Source: Acanthochromis polyacanthus
Taxonomy: Eukaryota; Chordata; Actinopteri; Pomacentridae
Direction of reading: 5' to 3'
Length of the DNA stretch: 64,000 nt
NCBI RefSeq assembly: GCF_021347895.1
Contig: NC_067134.1
Coordinates: 27,192,152-27,256,151, forward strand
Part shown: one piece after another, positions 1-9,450 of the stretch
How the letters are laid out: every line of letters begins with the position of its first letter
Numbering within the stretch: position 1 is the stretch's first letter
Notes under the pieces: generated by a model
What the model saw: the letters and a program-made list of their open reading frames with translations, nothing else
Told to the model about the DNA's origin: nothing
Database searches by the model: none
Translations under genes and position numbers: made by a program

Positions 1-635
1 CCAACAATAGCCGAGATCTTTTTAGCATGCATATAAAGCGAGGGAGAGAGAAAACGAAAGCACTCCAAGTCAAGGTCCATCCATGTAGTTATTGTATGAG
101 ATGGTTCCTGTCAAAAATGACAGTTTGAAACACTTGACCCACAAAAATGAATTCTTGGCCAGGGCCAAGTGACAGCCCAAAGTAATTCATTCTTTTGAAA
201 TGTTGAGGGAGATGGAGAGAGAAGTGAGGAGAAGGGGAGTGACATGGAGAGCGATAGAGCAAGACAGAGAGACGGAGAGGAAGGAGGGGGAAGAAGACAA
301 GAGAAGCAAAGAGAGAAAGAGCATTAAAGAAAGTGGCAGTAGTAAGACAGATTAATGGGAGGCAAGGAGGGGAGGAGAAAAACACAAGAAATCAAAGCAT
401 CTTAGCCATAGGTGGAGGACACGTCTTACTGTTAAGATTTATATCATCTGTGTAGCCATCATCTGCGTGTTTAAGAACCTTTCAGTGACCTGAAACACAC
501 CAGTGGGAAATGGAGGTTTCAAAGACTCAACTAAGCGATGAAGCTGGTAATGATCAGCTTTTAATTTCAGCCAACTCATTGTTCAAGAATGACTGTATTT
601 CAGTTAATCTGCTTGTATCGCATGTCACTGTAAAC
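1..635. other. Unannotated unique DNA with purine-rich tracts
   Basis: No gene is seen. Positions 30-60 and 190-375 are dominated by G and A on the plus strand (GAGA-type runs), which produces an apparent minus-strand frame rich in Ser, Leu and Phe. That frame has no domain and I treat it as composition only. Confidence 0.5.
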
Positions 636-1515
636 CAGGGGTGTCAAACATGCGGTCTGCGGGTCAAAACCGGTCCTCCAGAGGGTCCAGTCCGGCCCTT
701 AAAGGCATTAGAGGAGATTTAATTTCCTACGACTTTGAACGGAGCATGCGTATGCGCACATACAACTTCTCCCTATGTTTTTTTATGTTTAACTTAGTCT
801 TCTTTCTTTACGGTTCCCACTTTGTTTGGTGCGTTGTCAGGATTACTGCACTGATGTGTAAAAGAATGTACATTTATAATCATTGCTTTTTTGTTTTTTT
901 ATCATGTTTTTGTCTGACTTTTAGCGTTTGTCTCATGTTTTTTGCCGTTTTGTGTTTCCTTTTAGTCTCGCTCGTGTTTTTTGTCTGATTTTTGTCATTT
1001 TGCGTTTTGCTTTATTCGTCGTTTTGTGTCACATTTTTGTCATTTTGCGTTTTTTGTCTTGCTTGTGTTGTCAGCTTATTTGTTGTTGTTTTCTCTCTTC
1101 GGTCATTTATTGTCTAATTTCTTGTCGTTTGTCCATTTTTTTGTTGCTTTCTAACTTTTTTGTCCAATTTTCTGTCATTTTGTTGCTCACTTTTGTTGTT
1201 TTGTGTCTCGCTGTTGTAGTGCTTTGTCTTTTTGTATTTTGTCATTTTGACCATGAAGTAAAATACGACATCATTCACTTCCAGACACCTGAATGTTGTA
1301 CTCCTTTGTAGACACTGTGATCTGGAATTTGTAATGTGTAAATGATAAACTGAGGCTGTATGTTGTTGAAATTACACTTATTCTTCTTAAGAAATTTCAG
1401 GTTGGTCGTAAATGATAGCTCACCAACTTTGAACATTTTCAGAATGTGCTTTTTGCACTAAATGGGAAATAATTGCAGTTGTGGTTATTTATGGGTTGTT
1501 ATGCTGGGATTGTCA
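636..1515 (+). mobile_element. hAT-type non-autonomous element (CAGGGGTG family), 3' truncated
   Basis: The left end CAGGGGTGTCAAACATG and the following CCGGTCCTCCAGAGGG block match the termini of the copies at 12255, 15949, 46486 and 58727. The interior (about 880-1250) is a degenerate TTTTGTC-rich tract. The 3' part (1255-1512) matches the same region of the 58727 copy, then similarity stops before the expected right terminus. An unrelated 76-bp transposon end sits at 699-774. The long reading frames here are Phe/Leu/Val/Cys-rich translations of the simple repeat, not genes. Confidence 0.75.
699..774 (-). mobile_element. Solo terminus of the mobile-exon element family
   Basis: The segment starts TTAAAGGCATTA and is close to the reverse complement of 18064-18138, the right end of the element at 17417-18138. 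Only this one end is present, within the hAT copy at 636-1515. It contains a short extra direct repeat (TATGCG) relative to the longer copy. It shows that the 17.4-kb element family is mobile and repeated. Confidence 0.65.
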
Positions 1516-1611
1516 GGACTTTATCAAACATCTCAAGCAGCATCTTGCACCATGTACAGCCGGTAAAATCTAGTGATGCTTTTCGTCGTTTCAGGAAATA
1601 AATCTGTAGTT

Positions 1612-1770
1612 TGCGGCCGTCGCTGCAGCGCGGATCGTCCACATGTTATGATGTTGGCGGTTTGATTCCCCTTCATGTGTCGAAGTGTCCTCATTCAATT
1701 GGGAGCGCCCAGTGATAGGTGAGTGTGTAGGTGTGTGTGGGTGAATGAGAACCCAGCTCAGGTTACATAA
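1612..1770 (+). repeat. Possible degenerate SINE-like repeat
   Basis: The stretch includes GGCGGTTTGATTCCCC, which resembles a tRNA-derived B box (GGTTCGAATCC-type), then GGGAGCGCCCAGTGATAGGTG and a GTGTGTGGGTGAATGAGA run as in teleost SINE-type repeats. No clear A box or tail is visible. This is a weak call from motif resemblance only. Confidence 0.25.
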
Positions 1771-2067
1771 AACGGTTTCGCCTGCCTGACTTTGAAATTA
1801 AGGAGCCATTTTTCAAGTATTTTCAGGGTTCTTGTGTCCTTATGAGCTGAATATGTGCAGGTGTAGCAGTGTTAGTGTGTGCAGTGGTTTATTATGCAGA
1901 ATATGTTTCTATGGGAATAGAAATGGCCGAACATATGGAATGTGAGACTGTACTTGTTCCACTTCTCAGAGCTGCTATTCTTCTTTCACTGTAGACTGTC
2001 TGCTGTTGAGACTCACAGTTTCTTTGCTTTGTTCACTTTGGATGTTTTTTGGCTGCGTGCGTGTTAC

Positions 2068-2310
2068 ATTGTTACTCCGGCGAGGAGATGAAGCCTGTGT
2101 GACGATCGGTTGGTTTGTCTGTTAGCAAGATTACCCAAAAACGGACCGACGGATGTGGATGAAATTTTCAGGGAAGGTCAGAAATGACACAAGGTTTAGA
2201 TTCTGGCAGTGACGTGGCTTGTTGTTTGGATCCACGAGTTTGTTAAAGATTTCTGTATCGTTGTGAGATAGCAGCACGGCGTCACTGTCACTGTGACAAT
2301 GACCAGCCGC
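2068..2310 (+). repeat. Dispersed teleost repeat (GTCTGTTAGCAAGATTAC family)
   Basis: This stretch matches the reverse complement of 19264-19503 over most of its length. Both copies carry a GACGATYGGT start, a CAAAAACGGAC/CAAAAACAGAC core, GATGAAATTTTCA, GGTCAGAAATG.CACAAGG, and TTTCTGTATCRTTGTGAGATAGC. A shorter related piece lies at 6390-6545. Class is not determined; termini are not defined. Confidence 0.6.
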
Positions 2311-4171
2311 TACATGGAAATGAATTTATGGACTGCAAAGCAACAGAAACAAAAGGAGGAAGAGTTAAAGAAAGTGCTAACAGAGAAAAAAAGTGATGAA
2401 AGGAGACAGGAATGACTCCCTACAAAAAATGAAAGAAAAAAATCAAAGCGTCTTATTAATCTCCAAGAGCTCCAAGGTGGAAAATGTGATTGTGTTTATG
2501 ATAAGTGATTTGCTAATGATGATTTTGATTGTATTCTTCTGTACACAGAACTCCCGACATATGTTGCTGTTATTGCAAGCTGCCATCCGGGCTAATTTGT
2601 CTTAATTACACCGAGTGTGTTTGCTGCCTACTACCGCCGTCCACTGAGAGAGACAGACACGTTAGATCGAGTGGAGGGCGGGGAGCGCAACATCTGTCTG
2701 TTGAGGAGCTGAAGCACACAAACAAACACACACACATTCATAATTGCTGTAACACATGGCGGCGGACACACAAATTGTGAACACACTCTTATGCTCTCAC
2801 AGCGGAATACAAACACGCACACCTCTCTAATAATAAAACCTTGGTCCAGCCACCTCACCGCCATCCCTTAGCCCTTACCTCCCATGTCCTGCTAATGGCG
2901 GCCACCACAGAGGTGACTGTGTGCAAATAGGGCCGTAGCGCCGATGGCCATCCATCACAAGGCCCCGGAGCAACATTACACCACTCTAATGGCCCACTCT
3001 GGCCTTCCTTATGATATTAATCCACCGCCTCACAGCACTGATTTCATTTGTAAAGTGGTAGGGGGAGACAAACTGTTTTTTTTCCCACAGTGTGCTAACG
3101 GACATGGATGCAGACACCTCCACTTCTGCACAGAAACACACAAACATACAAGCTCGCATGCCGTATACATGCCCCGCTGCTCACCTTGGTCTCCAGCATG
3201 CACAGGCACACGCATACGTACACGGGCACATAAAAAATAGATCAGCAGATGCCCACACTCTGGCTGACTTTCTCCATAATCTCTTTCCTGCAGACCCTCA
3301 ACTTGCCATTACAGAGAGTCTAATTAGGTGAAGTAACTACAATTTGCCTGCATACATCAAACTATCTCAAGGTAGTAAAAGAAAATTATTGGTCTATGAG
3401 GCGTCTTTGCGGGCTGAAAAAGGGAGTATCGGGAAAACAACAATTAAATTGCTCGGCGTACCTTAGAGACTGCAGATGCATCAATCTGCAGACACGTTTT
3501 TCCTTTGAACATCTCAGAGACGTCTCTGAAGGACACTGTAACCTGCATTTGACATGTAACTTTATGGCAGGTTCTTTTTCTTCATTGTAGCATAAATACG
3601 AGAGCGTTTGACATAAGCTGTCCTTTTCTGTTGGCGCTGTACATTTGTCACAGAGTTGCAGCTGATGGTTCTGTTACCCAGCAGACAGAAGGATCGACTC
3701 ATGCTCAGGTTTAGGTACTTTAATGACGAGATGCTGTTTTCACTTCACTAAATAGCAGGTAGGATTCTTCTGTAGTTCTGTAGGGTTTATTCTAATTCAT
3801 GTCCTGCCCAACCATTACCTTATATTCACTCTAACGCACTGGTAAGACATAATAAACTGCCCATCCAAAAATAAAGGAAGAAGTTGCACAATCTGATATT
3901 TCATTGGACCATCTTTAGCTTTGAGAACGACACACATTTGCTGTGGCATCATCATGATCATCAAAATAAGCCTCGTCTTTCGATTCCATGTTCCGGTACT
4001 TATCACGTGATTATGATAAAGCAAACCTGTGATTGGCTGTAACATTACACGGGATTGCGGCAAGCCGGAAAAAAACATGCTGTGGCGCGCCTCCCCCATT
4101 CACAGACAGGTTTCACGTTAGGTACATTGACTTTACTGCAGTTGTGTAGCGTGTTGTCGAAGTGGGAAAAG

Positions 4172-4242
4172 ATGCCTCTGAGGTCTAAAACGTGGCTCTA
4201 CTTTTGTAAAATGGACGCCAATAGTTCGCGGTGCAGTATATA
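4172..4242 (+). pseudogene. BED zinc-finger exon fragment of a hAT transposase
   Basis: Starting at the ATG at 4172 the frame reads MPLRSKTWLYFCKMDANSSR and then CSIY. The pattern W-x-x-F with an Asp-Ala-Asn run and the first Cys of a C-x2-C pair is typical of BED fingers at the N-terminus of hAT transposases. The second Cys is replaced by Tyr, and the frame runs straight into 28S rDNA at 4243, so the finger is incomplete. It is a remnant with no expected function. Confidence 0.5.
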
Positions 4243-4483
4243 CCAAAGCGGGTGGTAAACTCCATCTAAGGCTAAATACCGGCACGAGACCGATAGTCGA
4301 CAAGTACCTTAAGGGAAAGTTGAAAAGAACTTTGAAGAGAGAGTTCAAGAGAGCGTGAAACCGTTAAGAGGTAAACGGGTGGGGTCCGCGCAGTCCGCCT
4401 GGGGGATTCAACTCAGCGGGCCAGAGGCGGCCACTCGGTGTGGGAGGATCCCCTCGCGGGACCTCTCCCAGGGTGCTCCCCGG
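4243..4483 (+). pseudogene. 28S rRNA gene fragment (D1-D2 region)
   Basis: About 240 bp match the vertebrate large-subunit rRNA from CCAAAGCGGGTGGTAAAC through GGCTAAATACCGGCACGAG, AAGGGAAAGTTGAAAAG, GTGAAACCGTTAAGAGG and GTGGGGTCCGCGCAGTCC into the variable D2 expansion (GGATCCCCTCGCGGG, ACCTCTCCCAGGG). The conserved core has only scattered differences (for example GTCGACAAGTACCTTAAG where GTCAACAAGTACCGTAAG is expected), so the copy is not ancient. It begins and ends abruptly, has no other rDNA beside it, and lies between a BED-finger fragment and a hAT right end. It cannot give a functional rRNA. Confidence 0.9.
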
Positions 4484-5157
4484 GTGAAAATTAAACTCAA
4501 GATGTGAAAAGTAATGTGTAATGCAATTTTCATTCTGTTAGAGTATATATTGTAAAACTGGTATCGAAAAAAGTATCGTTTAGGAACCAGTATCGAAGTG
4601 AAGGTATCACTATTGGTACCAGTACTGAGACTTTTAGATTAATACCCAGCCCTAGTCACAGCATTTATTTCTGTCCAGAGATGCGTTAATTTTCTGCCAA
4701 GATCTTATGCTGATGATGGGAGAGTTGGACAAAGTCTTCTCTAGAACATCCCAAAATTCTCAGTGGGGCTGAGGTCTGGACTCCAGAGTCCAATCTTTAT
4801 GCTCCATAGCAAACTGAACCCTTTTTTTCTGATTATCCTCAATGATCAGTGGTTTTCTTAGAGCTACAGCTGTTTACTCCCAATCCTTTGAGTTCCCTTC
4901 ATGTGGAAATGTTCTTACTTTCACTATTAATCAGCCGTGAGTTCCACTGTTGATTTCCTACGATCATCTAAGAGTTTGTTCCTGGAAGATGATGGTTCTC
5001 CACGATCCTTCAGGTTTTAATGACGCGTTGGATGGTTCTTAACCTGATTTTAGTCGTTTCATCTCCTTAGTTGTTATCTTTTCTTGATGCAGACCAATAA
5101 TTTGACCCTTCTGAGACAGATTAACATCCTTTCCATGACCACAGGATTTGTCTTCCA

Positions 5158-5709
5158 TAGGGCTGGGCGATACGGCCAAAAAATAAAATCTCGATTTTTT
5201 TAGTCATCTTGGACGATTTTAATTGATTTTTGTTGTTTCTTTGCGGTCTGTTTGCTATGGCTAGTGGTAGCCATGCCGCACTCCCGTAGCTGCAGCACTC
5301 TTCCCATTCTTTAGGATGCCTCTGCAGGAGGTGCTAAAAGAGGTTAGTTGTGCTGCTACTCTTCGTTTTCACAGTACTTTTGCAAACCTTGCACATGACT
5401 GTAGTTTGCTCTGTGTCAGTCTTGTCAAAGCCGAACCACTTCCATATAATCGATGTAGCATGAGGCCCTTTTCTAGCGACCAACTCTTCGTCTGCTGTTC
5501 TGTCCGCCATGACGGGGGTGTGAGTGTTTTGGTGGAAGGAGATGAGAGGCGGAAGCAAACGCCAGTGCACAAGTTGTGAAAGGCAGAAGAAGAATCTGTA
5601 TTGTTATGTATTTAAGCTCGCCTCGATTTTACGATTTGGCAAATTTTCAAATCGTCCGATTTTAAAAAGCCGAATTAATCGAATTAATTCGATTTATCGC
5701 CCAGCCCTA
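5158..5709 (-). mobile_element. hAT MITE with BED-finger exon, copy 1
   Basis: The ends are TAGGGCTGGGCGAT and ATCGCCCAGCCCTA, with a perfect 8-bp target duplication GTCTTCCA at 5150-5157 and 5710-5717. The interior is nearly the same as the reverse complement of 8345-8893. AT-rich subterminal repeats (AATTAATTCGATT, CGATTTTACGATTTGGCAAATTTTCAAATCG) flank a GC-richer coding piece. There is no room for a catalytic domain, so movement would need a transposase supplied from elsewhere. Confidence 0.93.
5334..5510 (-). pseudogene. BED zinc-finger exon of hAT MITE copy 1, stopped early
   Basis: From the ATG at 5510 (minus) the frame gives a 58-residue peptide beginning MADRTADEELVARKG, with a BED-type WKWFGF followed by VMCKVCKSTV (C-x2-C). 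It ends at a TAG just before the expected histidines. In copy 2 the same codon is CAG (Gln), so a single substitution truncates the finger here. The sequence otherwise stays close to copy 2. Confidence 0.8.
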
Positions 5710-5856
5710 GTCTTCCAACACAAGCAGCTCCTCCCTGCATTCAGCTAGGGTTAAATAAGTCGTCGTCATCACTGCAGTAATTATCCAATGGAAGGCTCTT
5801 ACTGATTTGCTTAGTTAAATCCAGGTGGCGACTTTTATTTTTGGACAGGCAGTGTA

Positions 5857-6684
5857 GTATGTCCGGTGTTCAAACCATTTTATTGATATAAATAAGTGGC
5901 TTTCTTATGACAAGTAGAAAAACCCAAACAAGATGGTGATAAACTGGCAGCAGTCTTTTGTTTGAACTAAGTTGTCATCTGTAATTTATAGCTTTTTTTT
6001 AGTAGTGGCATAACTCTAGGAAGACTGAAATGAAAAAGATATCTGTAGATGTAAATGTGGATTGCCCTGAAATTCTGCACCCCAGAGGATGAACTGAAAC
6101 TGAATTTGGATACAGACTTAATCTTAACAGAATTTGGAGAAACTTGTGGAAAGCAAATGAATTATCGCAGTTTTTCATCCACTACCTCTGTGAGAAGAAG
6201 CCGGTTCACCACTACGAACAGGTGGGGCAGAAATCCTTCAACTGGGGGCCAGTAATCACGAGATTGTGAGAGATTTAAGAGAGGATTTAATTGAAAGAGC
6301 ACACAGAATGTAAAAAACAAAGCAATAATTTTATTTTTTTGCGATTTTGGCACCTTAGCCAAATGTAAAAACTTCTATGTGATTTTTCAAGATTATATGG
6401 GGTTTGTTGTGTTTCCACGTGAGATTTCTGACTTTCCATGAAAATTATATCCAAATCCGTCAGTTTTTTTGAGTATTGTTTCTAACAGACAGACAACCGT
6501 ACGCTAATTGTCACATAACCCGTGTTCCTTAGCAGAGTAATGAAAACAAGTATTTTAAAAAAGTGTAACAGTGCAGTGTCTGCTTTAAAATGTCTGATGC
6601 GAGTAAAAAACTGTGTGCTGGTGTGTGTTTAATCCTACATCAGCATGCAGATGGTGGGGATGTGATAACATTCATAAGTAACTG
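5857..6684. other. No gene seen; contains a dispersed-repeat fragment
   Basis: Positions 6390-6545 resemble the dispersed repeat at 2068-2310 in inverse orientation (CATGAAAATTATATCCAAAT, then CAGACAGACAACC and GTCACATAAC). The rest is AT-rich DNA without recognisable genes. Confidence 0.45.
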
Positions 6685-6960
6685 TGGTGGTTAGCAGGAA
6701 GGATCTGGGTTTGAACCTGCTGCAGTTGCATTTCCTCCCTGTACCTGCGTGGGTTTCCTCCAGGTGCTCCAACCTCCTCCCATGGTTGTAAATCACACAT
6801 AGGTGTGAGTGTGAGCATGCATTTGTCTCTTCTTTTTGCGGTGGTGAACCGGCGACCCCTCCAGGGTGCCTCTAGCCCGGTATGTACCGGGATCGGCTCA
6901 GGCCCCGACGGTCCGCTACAGGATGAAGCGGGTATAGCTAATGGAGGGATGGGCGGGAAA
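6685..6960 (+). repeat. tRNA-headed SINE-like dispersed repeat, copy 1
   Basis: The stretch contains GTGGTTAGCAGGAAGG, a B-box-like GGTTTGAACC, CTGCGTGGGTTTCCTCC, CCTCCTCCCATGG, GTGAACCGGCGACCCCTCC and a final AAGCGGGTATAGCTAATGG. This order (tRNA-like head, CTGCGTGGG..TCCTCC, TGG.GACC..CCAGGGTG, GCGGTATAG..AATGGATGG) is a very common teleost repeat. It is diverged and probably old. Confidence 0.55.
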
Positions 6961-7251
6961 GTAACAGTTTACTTTCAATTAGTTGTTCTGTCCTGCTCAG
7001 GTTTTCCTGCTGTCTTGTCCTTGTTGTCTTGCAGGTAATTGGTAGGTGGGGACGTCAACTTAGTGCAGCAGCTGGGCCCAGTTCACCTCAGACTCTATAA
7101 ATACTGACACCTCTCCTCCTGTGCTGCTTTTGTCTTCTTTATCATGTTTTTCTCACACATCCAAACACCAAGCAGTCTGCTTTTACTGACCCTGCTGTTT
7201 CTGTACTGCAGTTTGCTTATTATTATTTTTATTTACCTGTGGTTCATCAGA

Positions 7252-7540
7252 AGGCCTGCACAGTAGCTTGGTGGTTAGCACTTTAGCCTTGCAGCAAGAA
7301 GATCCCCGGCTCACGTCCCGGCCCTCCTGGGATCTTTCTGTGTGGAGTTTGAATGTTCTTGCTGTGCATGCGTGGGTTTTCTCCGGCTTCCTCCCACAGT
7401 CCAAAAACATGCTGAGGTTAATTGATGATTCTCAGTTGTCCTTAGGTGTGAATGTTGGTATGACTGTCCTGGGTGTCTGCTGATTTCACCCTAAGTCAGC
7501 TGGGATAAACTCCATTTCCCCGTGACCCAAACCCTTTAAA
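7252..7540 (+). repeat. tRNA-headed SINE-like dispersed repeat, copy 2
   Basis: This is the same family as 6685-6960 and better preserved in its first half: TTGGTGGTTAGCACTTTAGC, TTTCTGTGTGGAGTTTGAAT, GCATGCGTGGGTTTTCTCC, CTTCCTCCCACAGTCC, AAAAACATGCTGAGGTTAAT and, at the end, TCAGCTGGGATAAACTCCAT. The B box is degraded (GCTCACGTCCC). Confidence 0.65.
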
Positions 7541-8155
7541 AGACACCCTTTGTAATACGTCGAAGTTCAAAATTTCAACCCTGGAGTGTTTTTGGAGGAC
7601 ATAAGACTTTTTAACTTTGGTGACATTTTTCTAATTTTTTAATTTTCATGTTGAAATTCATGACATGGTTATTTGCCCATTAGTGGGAAACGAAATGCCT
7701 CTGCCACAACTGACTGGATTTTTAGCTGGTGGTGTGCCTGATGGTGCACATATCTGAGCAACTGTTGGATAGATTGACATCAAATCACTCCTAGAAATTA
7801 TGCTGACATACTAGAGCTCAACTGATAATGATTTTTTTAAGGGGCCTGATATCAAATTTAGGAAGTAAAAAATTCCGATATTGATATTTGAATAACATCG
7901 CTTACCACATACTCACCTGTAACGTGTGAGTTTGGTCAGCTAACCACAGTTAGTTTTGATGTTTTGACCGCCAATATGGAGCCGCAAGCCCGTCTTTTTC
8001 CAACTTCGAAGAAAAGAGAAAGTTTGATGCATTCCAGGTACTAATTGGTCAAATGCCATGATGTAGTGGTGATGTCATGCAGAGTGATCTTTGCTGATTG
8101 GCTGGAAACCACATGCTTCTCCACTTCACTGAGGGACAGGAGCAATGCCATATTT
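7541..8155. other. No gene seen; possible hAT-like remnant
   Basis: Around 7811-7900 the sequence TAGAGCTCAACTGATAATGA followed by GATATCAAAT and CCGATATTGATATTTG resembles the start of a teleost hAT element, but no matching right end or target duplication was found. The remainder is unassigned. Confidence 0.3.
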
Positions 8156-8227
8156 AACCCTTTGATGCACAACATGTTTTCCATTGAATATGGGTGTCTC
8201 TTGTCCCATGTTGTGCATCAAAGGGTT
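8156..8227. repeat. Perfect 21-bp inverted repeat (hairpin)
   Basis: The arms at 8156-8176 and 8207-8227 are exact reverse complements (AACCCTTTGATGCAC... and ...GTGCATCAAAGGGTT) around a 30-bp loop. It may be a very short MITE or a solo palindrome. No target duplication was identified. Confidence 0.8.
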
Positions 8228-8344
8228 CATGTGTGCGGAAGTTACCAAATATGATCACTTGCCCTCGCATAGATATTTGATGGATGGATGGTTCATCACA
8301 AGGAGTGCAATGCTGAATCAGCCACAGAATTTTAACATCATAAC

Positions 8345-8893
8345 TAGGGCTGAGCGATAAATCAAATTAATTCGATTACTTCGCATTTTTAAAACCTGAT
8401 TTGAAAATTTGCCAAATCGTAAAATCGAGGCGAGCTTAAAAATATAACAATACAGATTCTTCTTCTGCCTTTCACGACTTGTGTACTGGCGTTTGCTTCC
8501 GCCTCTCATCTCCTTCCACCAAAAACACTCACACCCCCGTCATGGCGGACAGAACAGCAGACGAAGAGTTGGTCGCGAGAAAAGGGCCTCATGTTACATC
8601 GATTATCTGGAAGTGGTTCGGCTTTGACAAGACTGACACAGAGCAAACTGCAGTCATGTGCAAGGTTTGCAAAAGTACTGTGAACACGAAGAGTAGCAGC
8701 ACAACTAACCTCTTTCAGCACCTCGGACAGAGGCATCCTAAAGAATGGGAAGAGTGCTGCAACTACGGGAGTGCGGCATGGCTAGCACTAGCCATAGCAA
8801 ACAGACCGCAAAGAAACAACAAAAATCCATTAAAATTGTCCAAGATGACTAAAAAATCGAGATTTTATTTTTTGGCCATGTTGCCCAGCCCTA
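8345..8893 (+). mobile_element. hAT MITE with BED-finger exon, copy 2
   Basis: The element runs from TAGGGCTGAGCGAT to TTGCCCAGCCCTA with a perfect 8-bp target duplication ATCATAAC at 8337-8344 and 8894-8901. It is close to identical to copy 1 at 5158-5709 in reverse orientation, with a similar length (549 against 552 bp). The coding piece is open here. The two copies form a widely spaced inverted pair. Confidence 0.93.
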
Positions 8894-8934
8894 ATCATAA
8901 CATAATCCAACATAGTTTCACTTCTCTTTCTAAA
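8542..8934 (+). CDS. BED zinc-finger peptide encoded within hAT MITE copy 2
   Basis: From the ATG at 8542 the frame encodes about 131 residues. The first 75 or so form a BED zinc finger: WKWFGF near residue 23, VMCKVC (C-x2-C), a Thr-Thr-Asn-Leu turn, then FQHLGQRH providing the histidines. BED fingers bind DNA and form the N-terminus of many hAT transposases and ZBED proteins. The catalytic and dimerisation domains are absent; past the finger the frame crosses the MITE's right end and stops in flanking DNA, so the C-terminal part is accidental. The finger residues are kept and no stop interrupts them. It could be a captured first exon of the autonomous parent, and I cannot tell whether it is expressed. 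If it were, it might compete with the full transposase, but that is speculation. Confidence 0.5.
8714..8734 (+). promoter_or_regulatory. REST/NRSF-like RE1 motif inside BED-finger MITE
   Basis: The 21 bases start TTCAGCACC and continue TCGGACAGAGGC. Against the canonical RE1 (TTCAGCACC, then ACGGACAGCGCC) 18 of 21 positions agree, and both half-sites (TTCAGCACC and GGACAG) are intact with canonical spacing. The motif overlaps codons for the finger's FQHLGQRH, so it may be coincidental. Copy 1 has lost it. Confidence 0.45.
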
Positions 8935-9398
8935 TAACTCTAGATTTCCAGTGTATTTCTGCCACAGATCCTGTAGTGGTCCATTATATAACGAGGATCC
9001 ACGGAGGTGCTTCAGATCTCCTTTTTTGGTCCAAAACCTGAAAAGTCAAACGCCTGTTTTCAAGGTTAGCGTGAGGTGTTTCCACCTTAAAGTGTTGGCC
9101 GTCGCCGGGCAGGAAAATCTCCTGCGTTAGGAGAGGTGTGCAAAAAAATGGCTGTTGGGGGGAAGTTGAAGCCGACAGAAAATCAGTCTCTTAGTACTTC
9201 ACACATCAGTGCATATTGAAAGCAGCTACTGAGCTCGCAGGCAGCGAGGAGTGGGGGGGGTGTTGGTTGACCTGGGGAGCAGATGGTGGGCTGAGAGGAA
9301 GGTCTGCTGGCTGGACGTCAGAGCCCAAGATGCTCTTTGTTGCTTTTTTATTTTTTTTCCCCTTCTTTAACAGACCACCACTGGCACAAACAAGACGT

Positions 9399-9401
<3 letters not shown>

Positions 9402-9448
<47 letters not shown>
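9402..9448. repeat. (CA)n microsatellite
   Basis: This is an uninterrupted CA dinucleotide tract of about 23 units. Confidence 0.97.

Positions 9449-9450
<2 letters not shown>

Larger units (their letters stand above)
1516..3852. other. Intergenic or intronic DNA, no gene seen
   Basis: Apart from the SINE-like stretch at 1612-1770 and the dispersed repeat at 2068-2310, nothing is recognised. 2700-2830 and 3120-3235 are CA-rich. 2880-3060 is unique, fairly GC-rich sequence of the kind often seen in non-coding conserved DNA, but this cannot be tested here. Confidence 0.4.
3976..4653 (+). mobile_element. hAT-like chimaeric insertion containing 28S rDNA
   Basis: The right end runs GTATCGAAAAAAGTATCG, then a second CAGTATCGAAG motif, to the terminus CCCAGCCCTA at 4653, the usual right end of teleost hAT elements. 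Upstream (4172-4242) is a BED-finger-like coding stretch, and between them lies a piece of 28S rRNA gene. The left terminus is not recognisable. The right flank (GTCACAGCATTTATTTC) resumes the Tc1 sequence, so the insertion is younger than the Tc1 copy. The left limit is approximate. Confidence 0.6.
3853..5856 (-). mobile_element. Decayed Tc1-like element carrying two nested insertions
   Basis: The outer ends are inverted: TAAACTGCCCATCCAAAAATAAA at the left and TTTATTTTTGGACAGGCAGTGTA at the right, both bounded by TA. Between them the minus strand carries a strongly decayed Tc1 transposase region; AGATCTTATGCTGATGATGG and TTCTCAGTGGGGCTGAGGTC (4700-4775) are typical antisense Tc1 transposase tracts. 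The frame is broken throughout. Two later insertions interrupt it: a hAT/28S chimaera at about 3976-4653 and a BED-finger hAT MITE at 5158-5709. Without them only about 760 bp remain, so the copy was already internally deleted. Confidence 0.75.

Noticed and set aside
6805..7038. 77-codon frame over a GC-rich stretch
   Set aside because: It overlaps the SINE-like repeat at 6685-6960 and runs beyond it without any domain.
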